In this document: one piece after another, positions 26,560-34,173 of the stretch | Layout: every line of letters starts with the position of its first letter | Numbering within the stretch: the first letter of the stretch is position 1 | Assembly (NCBI GenBank): GCA_016792625.1 | Contig: JAEUKK010000086.1 | Span: 1 to 64,000, forward strand | Direction of reading: 5' to 3' | DNA length: 64,000 bases | Source: Deltaproteobacteria bacterium | GTDB lineage: Bacteria; Myxococcota_A; UBA796; UBA2385 | Made by a program: the position numbers and the translations under genes | The notes under the pieces: generated by a model | Seen by the model: the letters and a program-made list of their open reading frames with translations, nothing else | Databases searched by the model: none | Told to the model about the DNA's origin: nothing

Positions 26560-27333
26560 GTGGCGATGCGCAGCACCGGGCAGATCGAGGCGGTCACCTT
26601 CGACTTTTGGGACACGCTGGTCATCGACGACAGCGACGAGATCGAGCGCGCCCGGCGCGGCTTGCCCACCAAAGAGGTCGGGCGCGAGGCCCTCTTCGTC
26701 GAGAGCCTGCTTCGGGCCAACCCGGCGATCCCCCGCGCGGCGGTGACCGAGGCCTGGGCCCACCTGCAGCGGCGCTTCCGCGTCGCCTGGAAGGACGAGC
26801 AGCGCACCCCCGGCGTGGCGGAGCGGCTGGGGTGGGGCCTCACCCTGCTCGGCGTGGACGCCCCGCCCACATGGGGGGAGGTAGTTGACCAGTTTGAGAT
26901 GATGGAGGTCGATATCCCCCCCGAACCGGCCCCGGGGGTGGAGGAGGCCCTGCGCGCGCTCTCGAGCCGCTACCGCTTGGGGATCATCTCCGACACGATC
27001 ATCACGCCGGGCCGCCTGCTGCGCCGCCTGCTCGCCCGCATGAACGTCGAGCTGCTCTTCCGTGCGCAGATCTACTCAGACGAGGCGGGCCGCAGCAAGC
27101 CCGCGCCCCGCGTCTATGCCCTCGCCTGCGCTGGTCTCGACGTGGCGCCCTCCGCCCTGCTCCACGTGGGCGATCGCGAAGAGAACGACGTGCTGGGGCC
27201 CCAGCGCTTCGGCGCGCGCGCGGCGCTATACACCGGCGTGGTCGACCGCGGCAGCCAGAGCACCGCCGCCGACATCGTCTGCGCCGACCTGCGGGCCCTG
27301 CCCGACCAGATCGCGGCCCTCTCCGCCCGCTGA
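26560..27333 (+). CDS. HAD-family hydrolase
   Basis: 257 residues. HAD motif I is DFWDTL (nucleophile Asp ~15), motif II lies in LGIISDTIITPGR, motif III is the Lys in SKPAPRVY, and motif IV is HVGDREENDVLG. The helical cap is of the C1 type. Related enzymes are pyrophosphatase- or haloacid-dehalogenase-like phosphatases; substrate unknown. Start is GTG 26560 or ATG 26566 (two codons apart); the purine-rich CAGGCGGGG upstream could serve either. Divergent from the thiolase gene. Confidence 0.88.
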   Translation: MAMRSTGQIEAVTFDFWDTLVIDDSDEIERARRGLPTKEVGREALFVESLLRANPAIPRAAVTEAWAHLQRRFRVAWKDEQRTPGVAERLGWGLTLLGVDAPPTWGEVVDQFEMMEVDIPPEPAPGVEEALRALSSRYRLGIISDTIITPGRLLRRLLARMNVELLFRAQIYSDEAGRSKPAPRVYALACAGLDVAPSALLHVGDREENDVLGPQRFGARAALYTGVVDRGSQSTAADIVCADLRALPDQIAALSAR

Positions 27334-27412
27334 GCGGCCGGGCCGCGCCGCCCCGCGCGGGGCGCGCTCCATCTCCGCCCCTCCCCTGCCCTCCTGCTCC
27401 CCGAGGCCCGCC

Positions 27413-28741
27413 ATGACCGCCCGCACCCCCGAGGCCGACCGCGCCGCCGAGGCCCACCGCTGGGTTCAGACCCTGGGGCAGCGGTTCATCGGCCGCTTCC
27501 CCGCCGAGGTGAGCTGGCGCACCGTCGGCCGCGAGTCCGAGTTCCCGCTGGTCCGCGCGGATGGCTCCCCCGGCGATCTCAGCGCGCTGTGGCCGATCCT
27601 CGCCGAGCTGCGCCCAGGCATGGCCGAAAAGCGTGAGGCCAGCGGCCTGCAGGTCGAGCTCGCCGCCGACGACTATGCCGTGGTCGCCGAGGTGGGCCGG
27701 GGCACCGTCGAGCTGGTGCTGGCCCCGCAGCGTGACCTGCACGGCACCTTCGCCGTGTGGGAGCGGGCCATGGACCACCTGCAAGCCGCCGCCGCCCGCG
27801 CCGGTCAGCGGGTGCTCGGCTACGGCATCCAGCCCGGCGTCGACCCCGACCCGGCGCTGATGACACTCAAGCAGCGCTATGGCGTGCTGCTCGACACCAT
27901 CGGCGAGACCTGGCTCTGGTTCGCGCTCACCGCCAGCGACCAGTGCCACGCGCGGGTCGCCCGCGACGAGGTCGTCGGGCTGACCAACCTCGCGCACCTG
28001 ATGACCCCGCTGATCATCGCGCTCTGCGCCAACTCGCCCATCTATGGCGGGCGGCCCTGCGGGGCGGTCAGCGCCCGCGAGCTGACCATGGGCCGCATCC
28101 ACAGCGCGATGGCCCGCCACGGCATGCCCTTCGGCCCCGACGCCGACGTCAACGGCCTGGTCGAGCGCCTGGTCGGCCAGCCCTTCCTCGTGCGGGTGCG
28201 CGGCGGGCGCTACGAGCCGATGGAGGGGCGCTTCATCGACCAGCTCATCGACGGCGTGGCCGCGGGTCAGCTCGACGAGGATGGCGCGTTCACCGACTTC
28301 CTCATGCACGAGCACTACATTTGGAACAGCGCCCGGCCCCGCTCGGCCCACGGCACGCTGGAGCTGCGCTCGGCCTGCCAGCAGCCCCTGCACGAGCACA
28401 TGGCCGCCGCCGCGCTCAACGTCGCCATCGTGGCCGCCGCGCCGGCCCTCGCCGCGCTGCTCGAGGCCGAGCTGGGCGACGACGCCTGGCCGGCCATGCG
28501 CGCCTGGCACCACGCCGCGATGCACGCGGGCCTCGCCGCGCCCGCGCCTACCCCGGGGCTGGCCGCCCGGGCGCTGGGCCTCTGCCACGCGGCGCTCGAA
28601 GCCCGCGGCGCGGGGGAGGAGCGTTACCTCCAGCCCCTGTTTGATCGCCTCGACCGGGGCCGCAACCCGGCCCAAGAAGCCCTGTTGGCCTTCGAAGCGG
28701 GGGGCCTCACCGGCCTCTGCGCCCACGCCGCCCGTCGTTAG
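27413..28741 (+). CDS. glutamate--cysteine ligase, GCS2 (plant/alphaproteobacterial) type
   Basis: 442 residues. The GCS2 pattern is clear: GRESEFPLVRADG (glutamate/Mg site), GYGIQPGVDPDPALMTLKQRYG, SDQCHARV, NSPIYGGRPCGAVSARELTMGRIH and HGTLELRSACQQP. It likely makes gamma-glutamylcysteine from glutamate and cysteine in the cytoplasm, the first step to glutathione or ergothioneine. No glutathione synthetase (gshB) or egt gene is adjacent, so the pathway end product is open. ATG at 27413 follows GAGGCCCGCC. Lies 79 bp after the HAD gene and 42 bp before the next gene; possibly one transcript. Confidence 0.88.
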   Translation: MTARTPEADRAAEAHRWVQTLGQRFIGRFPAEVSWRTVGRESEFPLVRADGSPGDLSALWPILAELRPGMAEKREASGLQVELAADDYAVVAEVGRGTVELVLAPQRDLHGTFAVWERAMDHLQAAAARAGQRVLGYGIQPGVDPDPALMTLKQRYGVLLDTIGETWLWFALTASDQCHARVARDEVVGLTNLAHLMTPLIIALCANSPIYGGRPCGAVSARELTMGRIHSAMARHGMPFGPDADVNGLVERLVGQPFLVRVRGGRYEPMEGRFIDQLIDGVAAGQLDEDGAFTDFLMHEHYIWNSARPRSAHGTLELRSACQQPLHEHMAAAALNVAIVAAAPALAALLEAELGDDAWPAMRAWHHAAMHAGLAAPAPTPGLAARALGLCHAALEARGAGEERYLQPLFDRLDRGRNPAQEALLAFEAGGLTGLCAHAARR

Positions 28742-28783
28742 CCGCGCAGCCCCGGTCCGTCCGGGGCGCCAGAGGGAGCGAGC

Positions 28784-31477
28784 ATGTCCGAGATCCCCGC
28801 CGAGGCCGTCGAGGTCTGTCGCCACGTCCAGAAAGAGGGCCACGGCGTCGTCCACCGCTGCCTTCCGCTCAAAGGTGAGCTGACCCTCCCCGATGGGGCG
28901 GTCGCCCCGCCCTTCCTTCTGCAGACCGCGAAGGGTGTCTGGGTCGGCGCGGCCACCGCCGCGGTGGGGAAGGTGTACGACCTGCTCGGCGCGGTCCCCC
29001 AGGGCTACGAGGAGCGCCTGCTCGGCGACACCCTGACCGTGGGTCTGCTTGAGTTTGGCGTGCCCTACGGCAAAGGCGCTGAGGTCAAGCAGGCCATCGG
29101 CCTCGGCCGCATCCTCGCCGGCAGCCCGCAGGCCCCGATCTCGGCCGACCTCTCGCCCGACGGGCCCTGGCTCGACGAGCTGAGCCCGCTTGAGCGCGCG
29201 TGGATCGCCGCCCGCCTCGCCCCCGACGAGCCGCTGCTGGCCGTGGTCCACACGCAGGCCACCGCAAGCCCGTCGCGCTCGCTGCTGCGCAAGGCCAGCG
29301 CGCAGCTGCGGGTGGTGCTGACCCGTGACCGCGCCCTGCTGCTCGGCGTGAGCCCGGTGGGCGACCTCATCGAGCGCCCGCTGCCCGAGGCCCCCCTTCG
29401 TTTTGGCGACCCCCAATCCCGCCGCGAGCTGCTGGTCGACGGCGAGGTGATCAAGCTCAGCGCCGCCGCTGGCGCCCGCCTCGGCCTGCTCGGCGAGCTC
29501 TTCGGCCTCAGCGGCCGGGCCCGCCTGCGCGAGGCCGCCCGCCTCGCCCACCGCAGCGGCGCCCGGCCCGCCCGCGGCTTCGCCGAGCGCCTGCTCGCCC
29601 CCCTCCAAGATGACCCGGTGGACGTACTCTTCGCCATCACGGTGCGCGGAGAGGACGCCACCGACGCCGAGCGCCAGCGCGGCGCCGCCGCGGCGGTGCA
29701 GTCCTGGTGGGCCGCCCGGGCCGGGGCCGACGAGCTGACCGCCTGGGGCGCGGGCTGGGAGCCGGGGCTGCCGCAGCTGCGCGCCGCGCTGGACGCCGCG
29801 CTGCACATCGCCGCCAGCGCGCCCGAGGCCGCGGCCTGGGCGCTGCCGCTGCATCAGTGCCTGCGCAACCGCGTCGTGTCCGAGAGCGAAGACAAGCTGC
29901 AGCGCAGCCTCGCCGATCTTGCCCTCGCCGAGCACCTCGTCATCGTTGGCCAGGGCGCCGAGGCCGACCGCCTGCTGCGCGCCCGGCGCGACAGCCTGCC
30001 CCCCGAGCTCGGCCCCGACGCGCCCACGCCGACCGCGGGCCTGAGCGGCCATGAGCGCCTGCTGCGGCTGCAGATCGCCGCCCAAGGCGGCGCAGCCCAG
30101 GCCGAGATCGGGCTGGTCGCCGCGCTGGTCGCGCTCCACCCCACCGAGCCCGAGGGCCTCGCCGCCCTCGCCGCCCGCGGCGGGCCCGCCCTCTCCGCCC
30201 GCGCCGCCGAGCTGCTCGCCCTGCTCCGAGGCGCGCCCCTCGAGGCCGCAGAGCTCGCCCCGGGCGGCGCCGCGCAGGGCGGCTGGTCGGATGGCCTCCG
30301 CGCGCTGCTCCTGCCTGCCGCGGCCCGGGCGGGCGGGCACCTGCGCCGGTCCATCGCCGCGCTCGAGACCTTGGCCCCCACCGACGCGGGCGCGCTGCCC
30401 CAGTTCCTCGAGGCCCCGCCCGAAGCTGAGCCCCTCTACGCTGAGGTTGGCGCGCTGGCCGCTCTCTTCGGCCTGCCTGCCCCCGCCCTGCGCGTGGCTG
30501 GCGGCGCGCGCAGCTGGACGGCCCAGGTCTTCGAGCGGCCCGAGCTCACCCTGATCGTGGGCGCGTCCTGGCGCGGCGCCTCGCCGGCCGCCCGGCGGGC
30601 CGCGCTGGCCCGGGCCTTGGGCTCGGCTGCCGTCCAGCTCGGCCGTGCGACCGAAGAGGACGGCCTCAGCACCCTGCCCGCCGCGGCCCGCATCGACCTG
30701 CTGGCCCGGCAAGCCGATCCGGCGCCCGCCGCGGTCGGCGCGGCGCTGCGGACGCCAAGCCCCGCGGCTTGGCGCGCCGCCCTCTACGGCGTCGATCCGC
30801 AGGCCGACGAGGCCCCGGCCCTGCCCGTGCCGCCGCCCGCCCCCGGGGTCAAGGGCCCGGGCATGGGCTGGCTGCGCGAGCGCCTGGGCGCAGACGCCCC
30901 GCCCGCGCCCGCGGGGGTCGAGCCCGCCCGGGTCTCCGCCGCCCTGACCACCGCCGCGGACCGGGCCGCCCTGGCCGCCACGGGCTCCTTGGGCGCCGTG
31001 CTCGATGCCCTGCTGCGCGCTGATCCGGCGCTGGCCGCCATCGCGGCCGCGGCAGCCCCTGGCCGGGCGCTCCAGGCCCTCTGCGCGGCCCCCGAGAGCG
31101 CCAGCCGGATGGCGGCGCTCCTCTCCTTCGCGCTGTCGCCCGAGCTCGACCAGCTGCGCGAGGCGGCCGGGCTCCCGCTCCCGCTGCCGCCCGCCGCTCT
31201 GCCCGTGGTGGAGGTGGAGGCTCCCGAGGTGGCCGCCGCGGAGGCTGTCCCCGCGGAGGTGGTCGCTCCCGAGGTGGTCGATCCTGAGGCGGTCCCCGCG
31301 GAGGTGGTCGCGCCGCAGGCGGACGCAGCGGAGGCGGTCCCCGCGGAGGTGGCCGCCGCCGCTGAAGATGACGTGACCGGCGTCGGACAAGCCCCGGAAG
31401 GCGCCGACCAGCCGGCGACCGAGGCGACCGAGGCGACCGCCGAGGCTGACCCCAGCGCGCGCGGCGAAGGCACCTGA
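28784..31477 (+). CDS. large protein of unknown function with Val/Pro/Glu repeat tail
   Basis: 897 residues, no signal peptide, no family recognised. The N-terminal ~230 residues are mixed alpha/beta with two similar beta-hairpin blocks (LLQTAKGVWVGAATAAVGK and LRVVLTRDRALLLGVSPVG). The middle is Ala/Leu-rich and probably helical-repeat. The last ~90 residues contain three perfect 15-residue-period repeats (AEAVPAEV, PEAVPAEV, AEAVPAEV) and an acidic end. The start at 28784 is backed by AGAGGGAGCGAGC. It follows the GCS2 gene closely. Codon use is like its neighbours. A cytoplasmic scaffold is possible, but no function can be assigned. Confidence 0.75.
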   Translation: MSEIPAEAVEVCRHVQKEGHGVVHRCLPLKGELTLPDGAVAPPFLLQTAKGVWVGAATAAVGKVYDLLGAVPQGYEERLLGDTLTVGLLEFGVPYGKGAEVKQAIGLGRILAGSPQAPISADLSPDGPWLDELSPLERAWIAARLAPDEPLLAVVHTQATASPSRSLLRKASAQLRVVLTRDRALLLGVSPVGDLIERPLPEAPLRFGDPQSRRELLVDGEVIKLSAAAGARLGLLGELFGLSGRARLREAARLAHRSGARPARGFAERLLAPLQDDPVDVLFAITVRGEDATDAERQRGAAAAVQSWWAARAGADELTAWGAGWEPGLPQLRAALDAALHIAASAPEAAAWALPLHQCLRNRVVSESEDKLQRSLADLALAEHLVIVGQGAEADRLLRARRDSLPPELGPDAPTPTAGLSGHERLLRLQIAAQGGAAQAEIGLVAALVALHPTEPEGLAALAARGGPALSARAAELLALLRGAPLEAAELAPGGAAQGGWSDGLRALLLPAAARAGGHLRRSIAALETLAPTDAGALPQFLEAPPEAEPLYAEVGALAALFGLPAPALRVAGGARSWTAQVFERPELTLIVGASWRGASPAARRAALARALGSAAVQLGRATEEDGLSTLPAAARIDLLARQADPAPAAVGAALRTPSPAAWRAALYGVDPQADEAPALPVPPPAPGVKGPGMGWLRERLGADAPPAPAGVEPARVSAALTTAADRAALAATGSLGAVLDALLRADPALAAIAAAAAPGRALQALCAAPESASRMAALLSFALSPELDQLREAAGLPLPLPPAALPVVEVEAPEVAAAEAVPAEVVAPEVVDPEAVPAEVVAPQADAAEAVPAEVAAAAEDDVTGVGQAPEGADQPATEATEATAEADPSARGEGT
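31229..31358 (+). repeat. 45-bp coding tandem repeat (3 units)
   Basis: CCCCGCGGAGGT recurs at 31249, 31294 and 31339, an exact 45-bp period, within the tail of the gene at 28784. The encoded unit is a 15-residue Ala/Val/Pro/Glu segment. Likely length-variable between strains. Confidence 0.8.
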
Positions 31478-31670
31478 GCCCAGGCGAGGCGGTCGCGACC
31501 GCCCGCAGGTGAGCCGACCCTGGGGGTGCAGCGCCCCGCGCGCGGCACCTTGTCGCGTCACCGGCCTGCTCCCGACACCGAACTGCCCGACACCGGCCCG
31601 CCTCGGCCCTCCGCACATCTTCGGCGGGGCGAAGCCGGGCTTTGGGCTTGCGCGCGCCCGCCGCACAGGC

Positions 31671-31676
31671 TAACGT
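31671..31676 (+). promoter_or_regulatory. candidate -10 box (TAACGT) of the arsR operon
   Basis: TAACGT with TTGCGC 17 bp upstream (31648-31653) is the best -35/-10 pair in the window. Transcription would begin at about 31683, almost at the ATG at 31685, implying a leaderless mRNA. Confidence 0.4.
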
Positions 31677-31694
31677 ACAACCAAATGGTTGCAC
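31675..31694 (+). promoter_or_regulatory. ArsR-type operator palindrome overlapping the start codon
   Basis: CAACCA-AA-TGGTTG (31678-31691) is a perfect 6-bp inverted repeat, extended by GTA and CAC on either side. It overlaps the predicted transcription start and the ATG of the ArsR gene. This is the expected arrangement for an autorepressing winged-helix dimer. Confidence 0.6.
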
Positions 31695-32086
31695 GATCAC
31701 CCCAGGCCGGCCCCGACGAGGCCGCGCTCGACGCCCTCTTCCACGCGCTGGCCGACGCCACGCGCCGCGACATCTTGCGCCGCACGCTCCACGCTGAGGC
31801 GACGGTGAGCGAGCTGGCCGCCGCCTACGACATGAGCTTCGCGGCGGTTCAAAAGCACGTCGTGGTGCTTGAAACCGCCGGGCTCATCACCAAGACCGCC
31901 GCCGGGCGCACGCGCCGCGTCCGCGCCTGCCCCGATCAGCTGGCCCGCGCCCGGGGGCTCCTCTCCCAGCTCGAGGCCCTCTGGCGCGACCGCTTCGACC
32001 GACTCGAAGAGCTCCTCTCCACCCCAGCCGAGGCCAGCGAGCCATGCCCATCACCGTCACCTCCGATCCCGAACAGCTCACCCTGA
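31685..32086 (+). CDS. ArsR-family winged-helix regulator
   Basis: 133 residues. The sequence LFHALADATRRDILRRTL, SELAAAYDMSFAAVQKHVVVLETAGLI is the helix-turn-helix of the ArsR subfamily that is routinely paired with SRPBCC/AHSA1 genes. No metal-binding cysteine pair (ELCVCDL type) is present, so it is probably not a metal sensor. The 3' end overlaps the following SRPBCC gene by 43 bp in another frame, indicating tight translational coupling. The operator palindrome at 31675-31694 overlaps the start, suggesting autoregulation of the operon. Confidence 0.9.
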   Translation: MVARSPQAGPDEAALDALFHALADATRRDILRRTLHAEATVSELAAAYDMSFAAVQKHVVVLETAGLITKTAAGRTRRVRACPDQLARARGLLSQLEALWRDRFDRLEELLSTPAEASEPCPSPSPPIPNSSP

Positions 32087-33009
32087 CCGCCACCGGTGAG
32101 TTCTCCGTACCCGTGGCGCGGCTCTGGGCCGCCTGGGCCGACCCCCGTCAGCTCGAGCGCTTCTGGGGCCCGCCCGAGTGGCCGGCCACCTTCACCGCCC
32201 ACGACATGCGCCCCGGCGGCGAGGCCCGCTACGCGATGACCGGCCCGAGCGGCGAGCGCTCGGCGGGCTGGTGGCGCTTCGAGGTCATCGAGCCACAGGC
32301 CTATCTCGAGCTGACCGACGGCTTTTGTGGCCCCGATGGGCAGCCCGACCCGAGCATGCCCTCCATCCACATGCAGGTGCGTTTTGAGGCCACGGCGGCG
32401 GGCTCCCGTTTCGTCGCCATCTCGACCTACGCGAGCGTCGACGCGATGGAGCAGCTGCTCGCCATGGGCATGATCGAGGGCCTGACCACCGCGCTCGGCC
32501 AGCTCGAGGGCGTGCTCGCCGACCTGCGGGCCTGGTCGGCCGGCACGACCCTGCAGCGGGTCAGCCCCACCCAAGCGGTGATCCAGCGGGTGGTGCGGGG
32601 CACCATCGATACGGTCTGGCGGGCCTTTCACGAGGCGCCCCTGGTCCAGCGCTGGCTGCTCGGTCCGCCGGGGTGGACCATGCCCGTCTGCGAGGTCGCC
32701 ACCGCCGTCGGTCAGACCTACCGCTATGGTTGGGAGCCTGAGGGGGGCGGCCCGGGCTTTGGCTTCACCGGCGAGCTGCTGGAGGTCGAGGCCCCCCGCC
32801 GCGCCGTGACCACCGAGCGGATGGTGGGCACGCCCGGCCCCTCGACCCACAACACCCTGACCTTGCGGCCCTTGCCCGGCGGCCACACCGAGATCACCCT
32901 CACCATCGACTATCCGAGCGCCGAGCTGGCCGATCAGATCTTGGCCACGGGGATGGTCGACGGCATGGAGTCCTCGTACCAGCGCCTGGAAGAGGTCCTG
33001 GCCGCCTAG
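32044..33009 (+). CDS. tandem SRPBCC (AHSA1-like) protein
   Basis: 321 residues made of two Bet v1-like/AHSA1 domains in tandem. Domain 1 (~1-160) has FSVPVARLWAAWADPRQLERFWGP, and domain 2 (~175-321) has RGTIDTVWRAFHEAPLVQRWLLGP. Each ends with the usual amphipathic helix (ATGMVDGMESSYQRLEEVLA). The family binds small hydrophobic ligands; AHSA1 members in ArsR operons are thought to bind the inducer, but the ligand here is unknown. It is the likely partner or target of the upstream regulator. The usual arrangement is one or two separate single-domain genes, so a fusion is notable. Confidence 0.9.
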   Translation: MPITVTSDPEQLTLTATGEFSVPVARLWAAWADPRQLERFWGPPEWPATFTAHDMRPGGEARYAMTGPSGERSAGWWRFEVIEPQAYLELTDGFCGPDGQPDPSMPSIHMQVRFEATAAGSRFVAISTYASVDAMEQLLAMGMIEGLTTALGQLEGVLADLRAWSAGTTLQRVSPTQAVIQRVVRGTIDTVWRAFHEAPLVQRWLLGPPGWTMPVCEVATAVGQTYRYGWEPEGGGPGFGFTGELLEVEAPRRAVTTERMVGTPGPSTHNTLTLRPLPGGHTEITLTIDYPSAELADQILATGMVDGMESSYQRLEEVLAA

Positions 33010-33030
33010 GCCTGGGCCCCGCCCTGCACC

Positions 33031-33882
33031 TCAGCCCCGCAGCAGCCGGCTGAGGCGCAGGGCCTCGGCCGCGTCGATCCCGGCCCGCGCCCGCCAGGCC
33101 GCAAATCCGCCGCGCTTGGCGAAGGCGGCCTGCAGCACGTCATCGAGCAGGGCTGGGTCAGCGTCGAGGAAGGGCCCAGGCTCGAGGCCCGCCGCGACCA
33201 GCCCCGCCGTCACCACCGGGTCTGCCCCGAGCTGGGCCCGGGCCGCGGCGCTGGCGGCGTAGTCGGCGAGCACCTCGTCGCGGGGCACGCCGGCGCAGAG
33301 CAGGGCCACCGCGACCAGCAGGCCGGTGCGGTCTTTGCCGGCCGCGCAGCAGATGAGGGTCGCACCACCCGCGGCCCCGAGGCGCCGCAGCGCGCGCCCA
33401 AAACGCCGCTCGGCGCCGAGCAAGGTCCACAGGTAGAGGGGGCGCAGGCCGCCCGCGGCGAGCTGCGCCTCTACGGCCGCCCGCACCTGGGCCTCACCCC
33501 GCAGGCGGTGGCCGACCAAGCGGGCCCGGTCGCGCGGCCCGCCCGCCGCCCAGAGCCCCCGCGCGATCACCCGCCGGCCCAGCAGCGGCATGGGCAGCCA
33601 GCAGCCGCCGCGGTTCGAGGGGGGAAGGCGGGCGTCGTCGCGCCACCAGCCCGGCCAGAGCGCGTCGAGGCCCGGCTCACCGGCGCGCTCGGCCTCGCTG
33701 CGCAGATCGATGAGGGTGCCGCCCTGCAGGTGATCCCGCAGCTGCGCCCGGCCGGGCTCGGTGGCCAAGGACCACCGCCCGCTGCGCAGCAGCCGCCCAG
33801 GGACCACGCTCGGGGCGAAGCGGCTGACGTCGCGCAGGTTGTTGACGCCGGGGACGCTCAGCCCCGCCGGGGCCTCAAGCAC
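33031..33882 (-). CDS. protein-tyrosine-phosphatase-like (DSP/PTP3 type) protein
   Basis: 283 residues. The P-loop CCAAGKDRTG (CX5R, Cys ~177) is the catalytic loop of the tyrosine/serine phosphatase family 3. GVNNLRDV near the N-terminus and LIDLRSEAER are the other conserved blocks. It probably removes phosphate from protein or phosphoinositide substrates in the cytoplasm. An insertion of ~50 residues (PSNRGGCW...RGEAQ) precedes the active site. GTG start at 33882 lies inside the end of the upstream small membrane gene (8-bp overlap), so the two are coupled. Confidence 0.85.
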   Translation of the reverse strand: MLEAPAGLSVPGVNNLRDVSRFAPSVVPGRLLRSGRWSLATEPGRAQLRDHLQGGTLIDLRSEAERAGEPGLDALWPGWWRDDARLPPSNRGGCWLPMPLLGRRVIARGLWAAGGPRDRARLVGHRLRGEAQVRAAVEAQLAAGGLRPLYLWTLLGAERRFGRALRRLGAAGGATLICCAAGKDRTGLLVAVALLCAGVPRDEVLADYAASAAARAQLGADPVVTAGLVAAGLEPGPFLDADPALLDDVLQAAFAKRGGFAAWRARAGIDAAEALRLSRLLRG

Positions 33883-34087
33883 CCGGGCCGGTCAGCGCGC
33901 GGGGGAGCTGGCCCACCGACCAGGCCGCGCCCGCGGCGAGCAGGCCGGCGATCACGCCCCCGCCGGGGATGAGCGCGCCGACCAAGCCCAGGGCGAGCAT
34001 CAGGCCGAAGGCCGCCGCCGGGCCCAGCGCGCGGAAGAAGCGGGCGCTCGCGTAGAGCACGAGGGCGAAGCTGGCGGCAGAGATCAT
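33875..34087 (-). CDS. small two-helix membrane protein
   Basis: 70 residues, mostly two hydrophobic helices (ISAASFALVLYASARFF, and LGPAAAFGLMLALGLVGALIP running into GGGVIAGLLAAGAAW). No family recognised. ATG at 34087 is chosen over GTG at 34093 because GAGG sits five to six bases upstream. Overlaps the phosphatase start by 8 bp. May be a small membrane partner of the phosphatase. Confidence 0.55.
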   Translation of the reverse strand: MISAASFALVLYASARFFRALGPAAAFGLMLALGLVGALIPGGGVIAGLLAAGAAWSVGQLPRALTGPGA

Positions 34088-34173
34088 GGGCACCTCGACG
34101 GGCCCCGCTACGCCGCAGCAGCGCCCCTTGTTGCCTCTATCGCCGCCGGCGCGGGCCGCCGAGACTACGTCGC

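Noticed and set aside
27002..31666. 1554-residue open frame antisense to the GCS2 and orphan genes
   Set aside because: Mirrors two forward genes with good starts and motifs; its sequence is low-complexity Gly/Arg/Gln with no domain.
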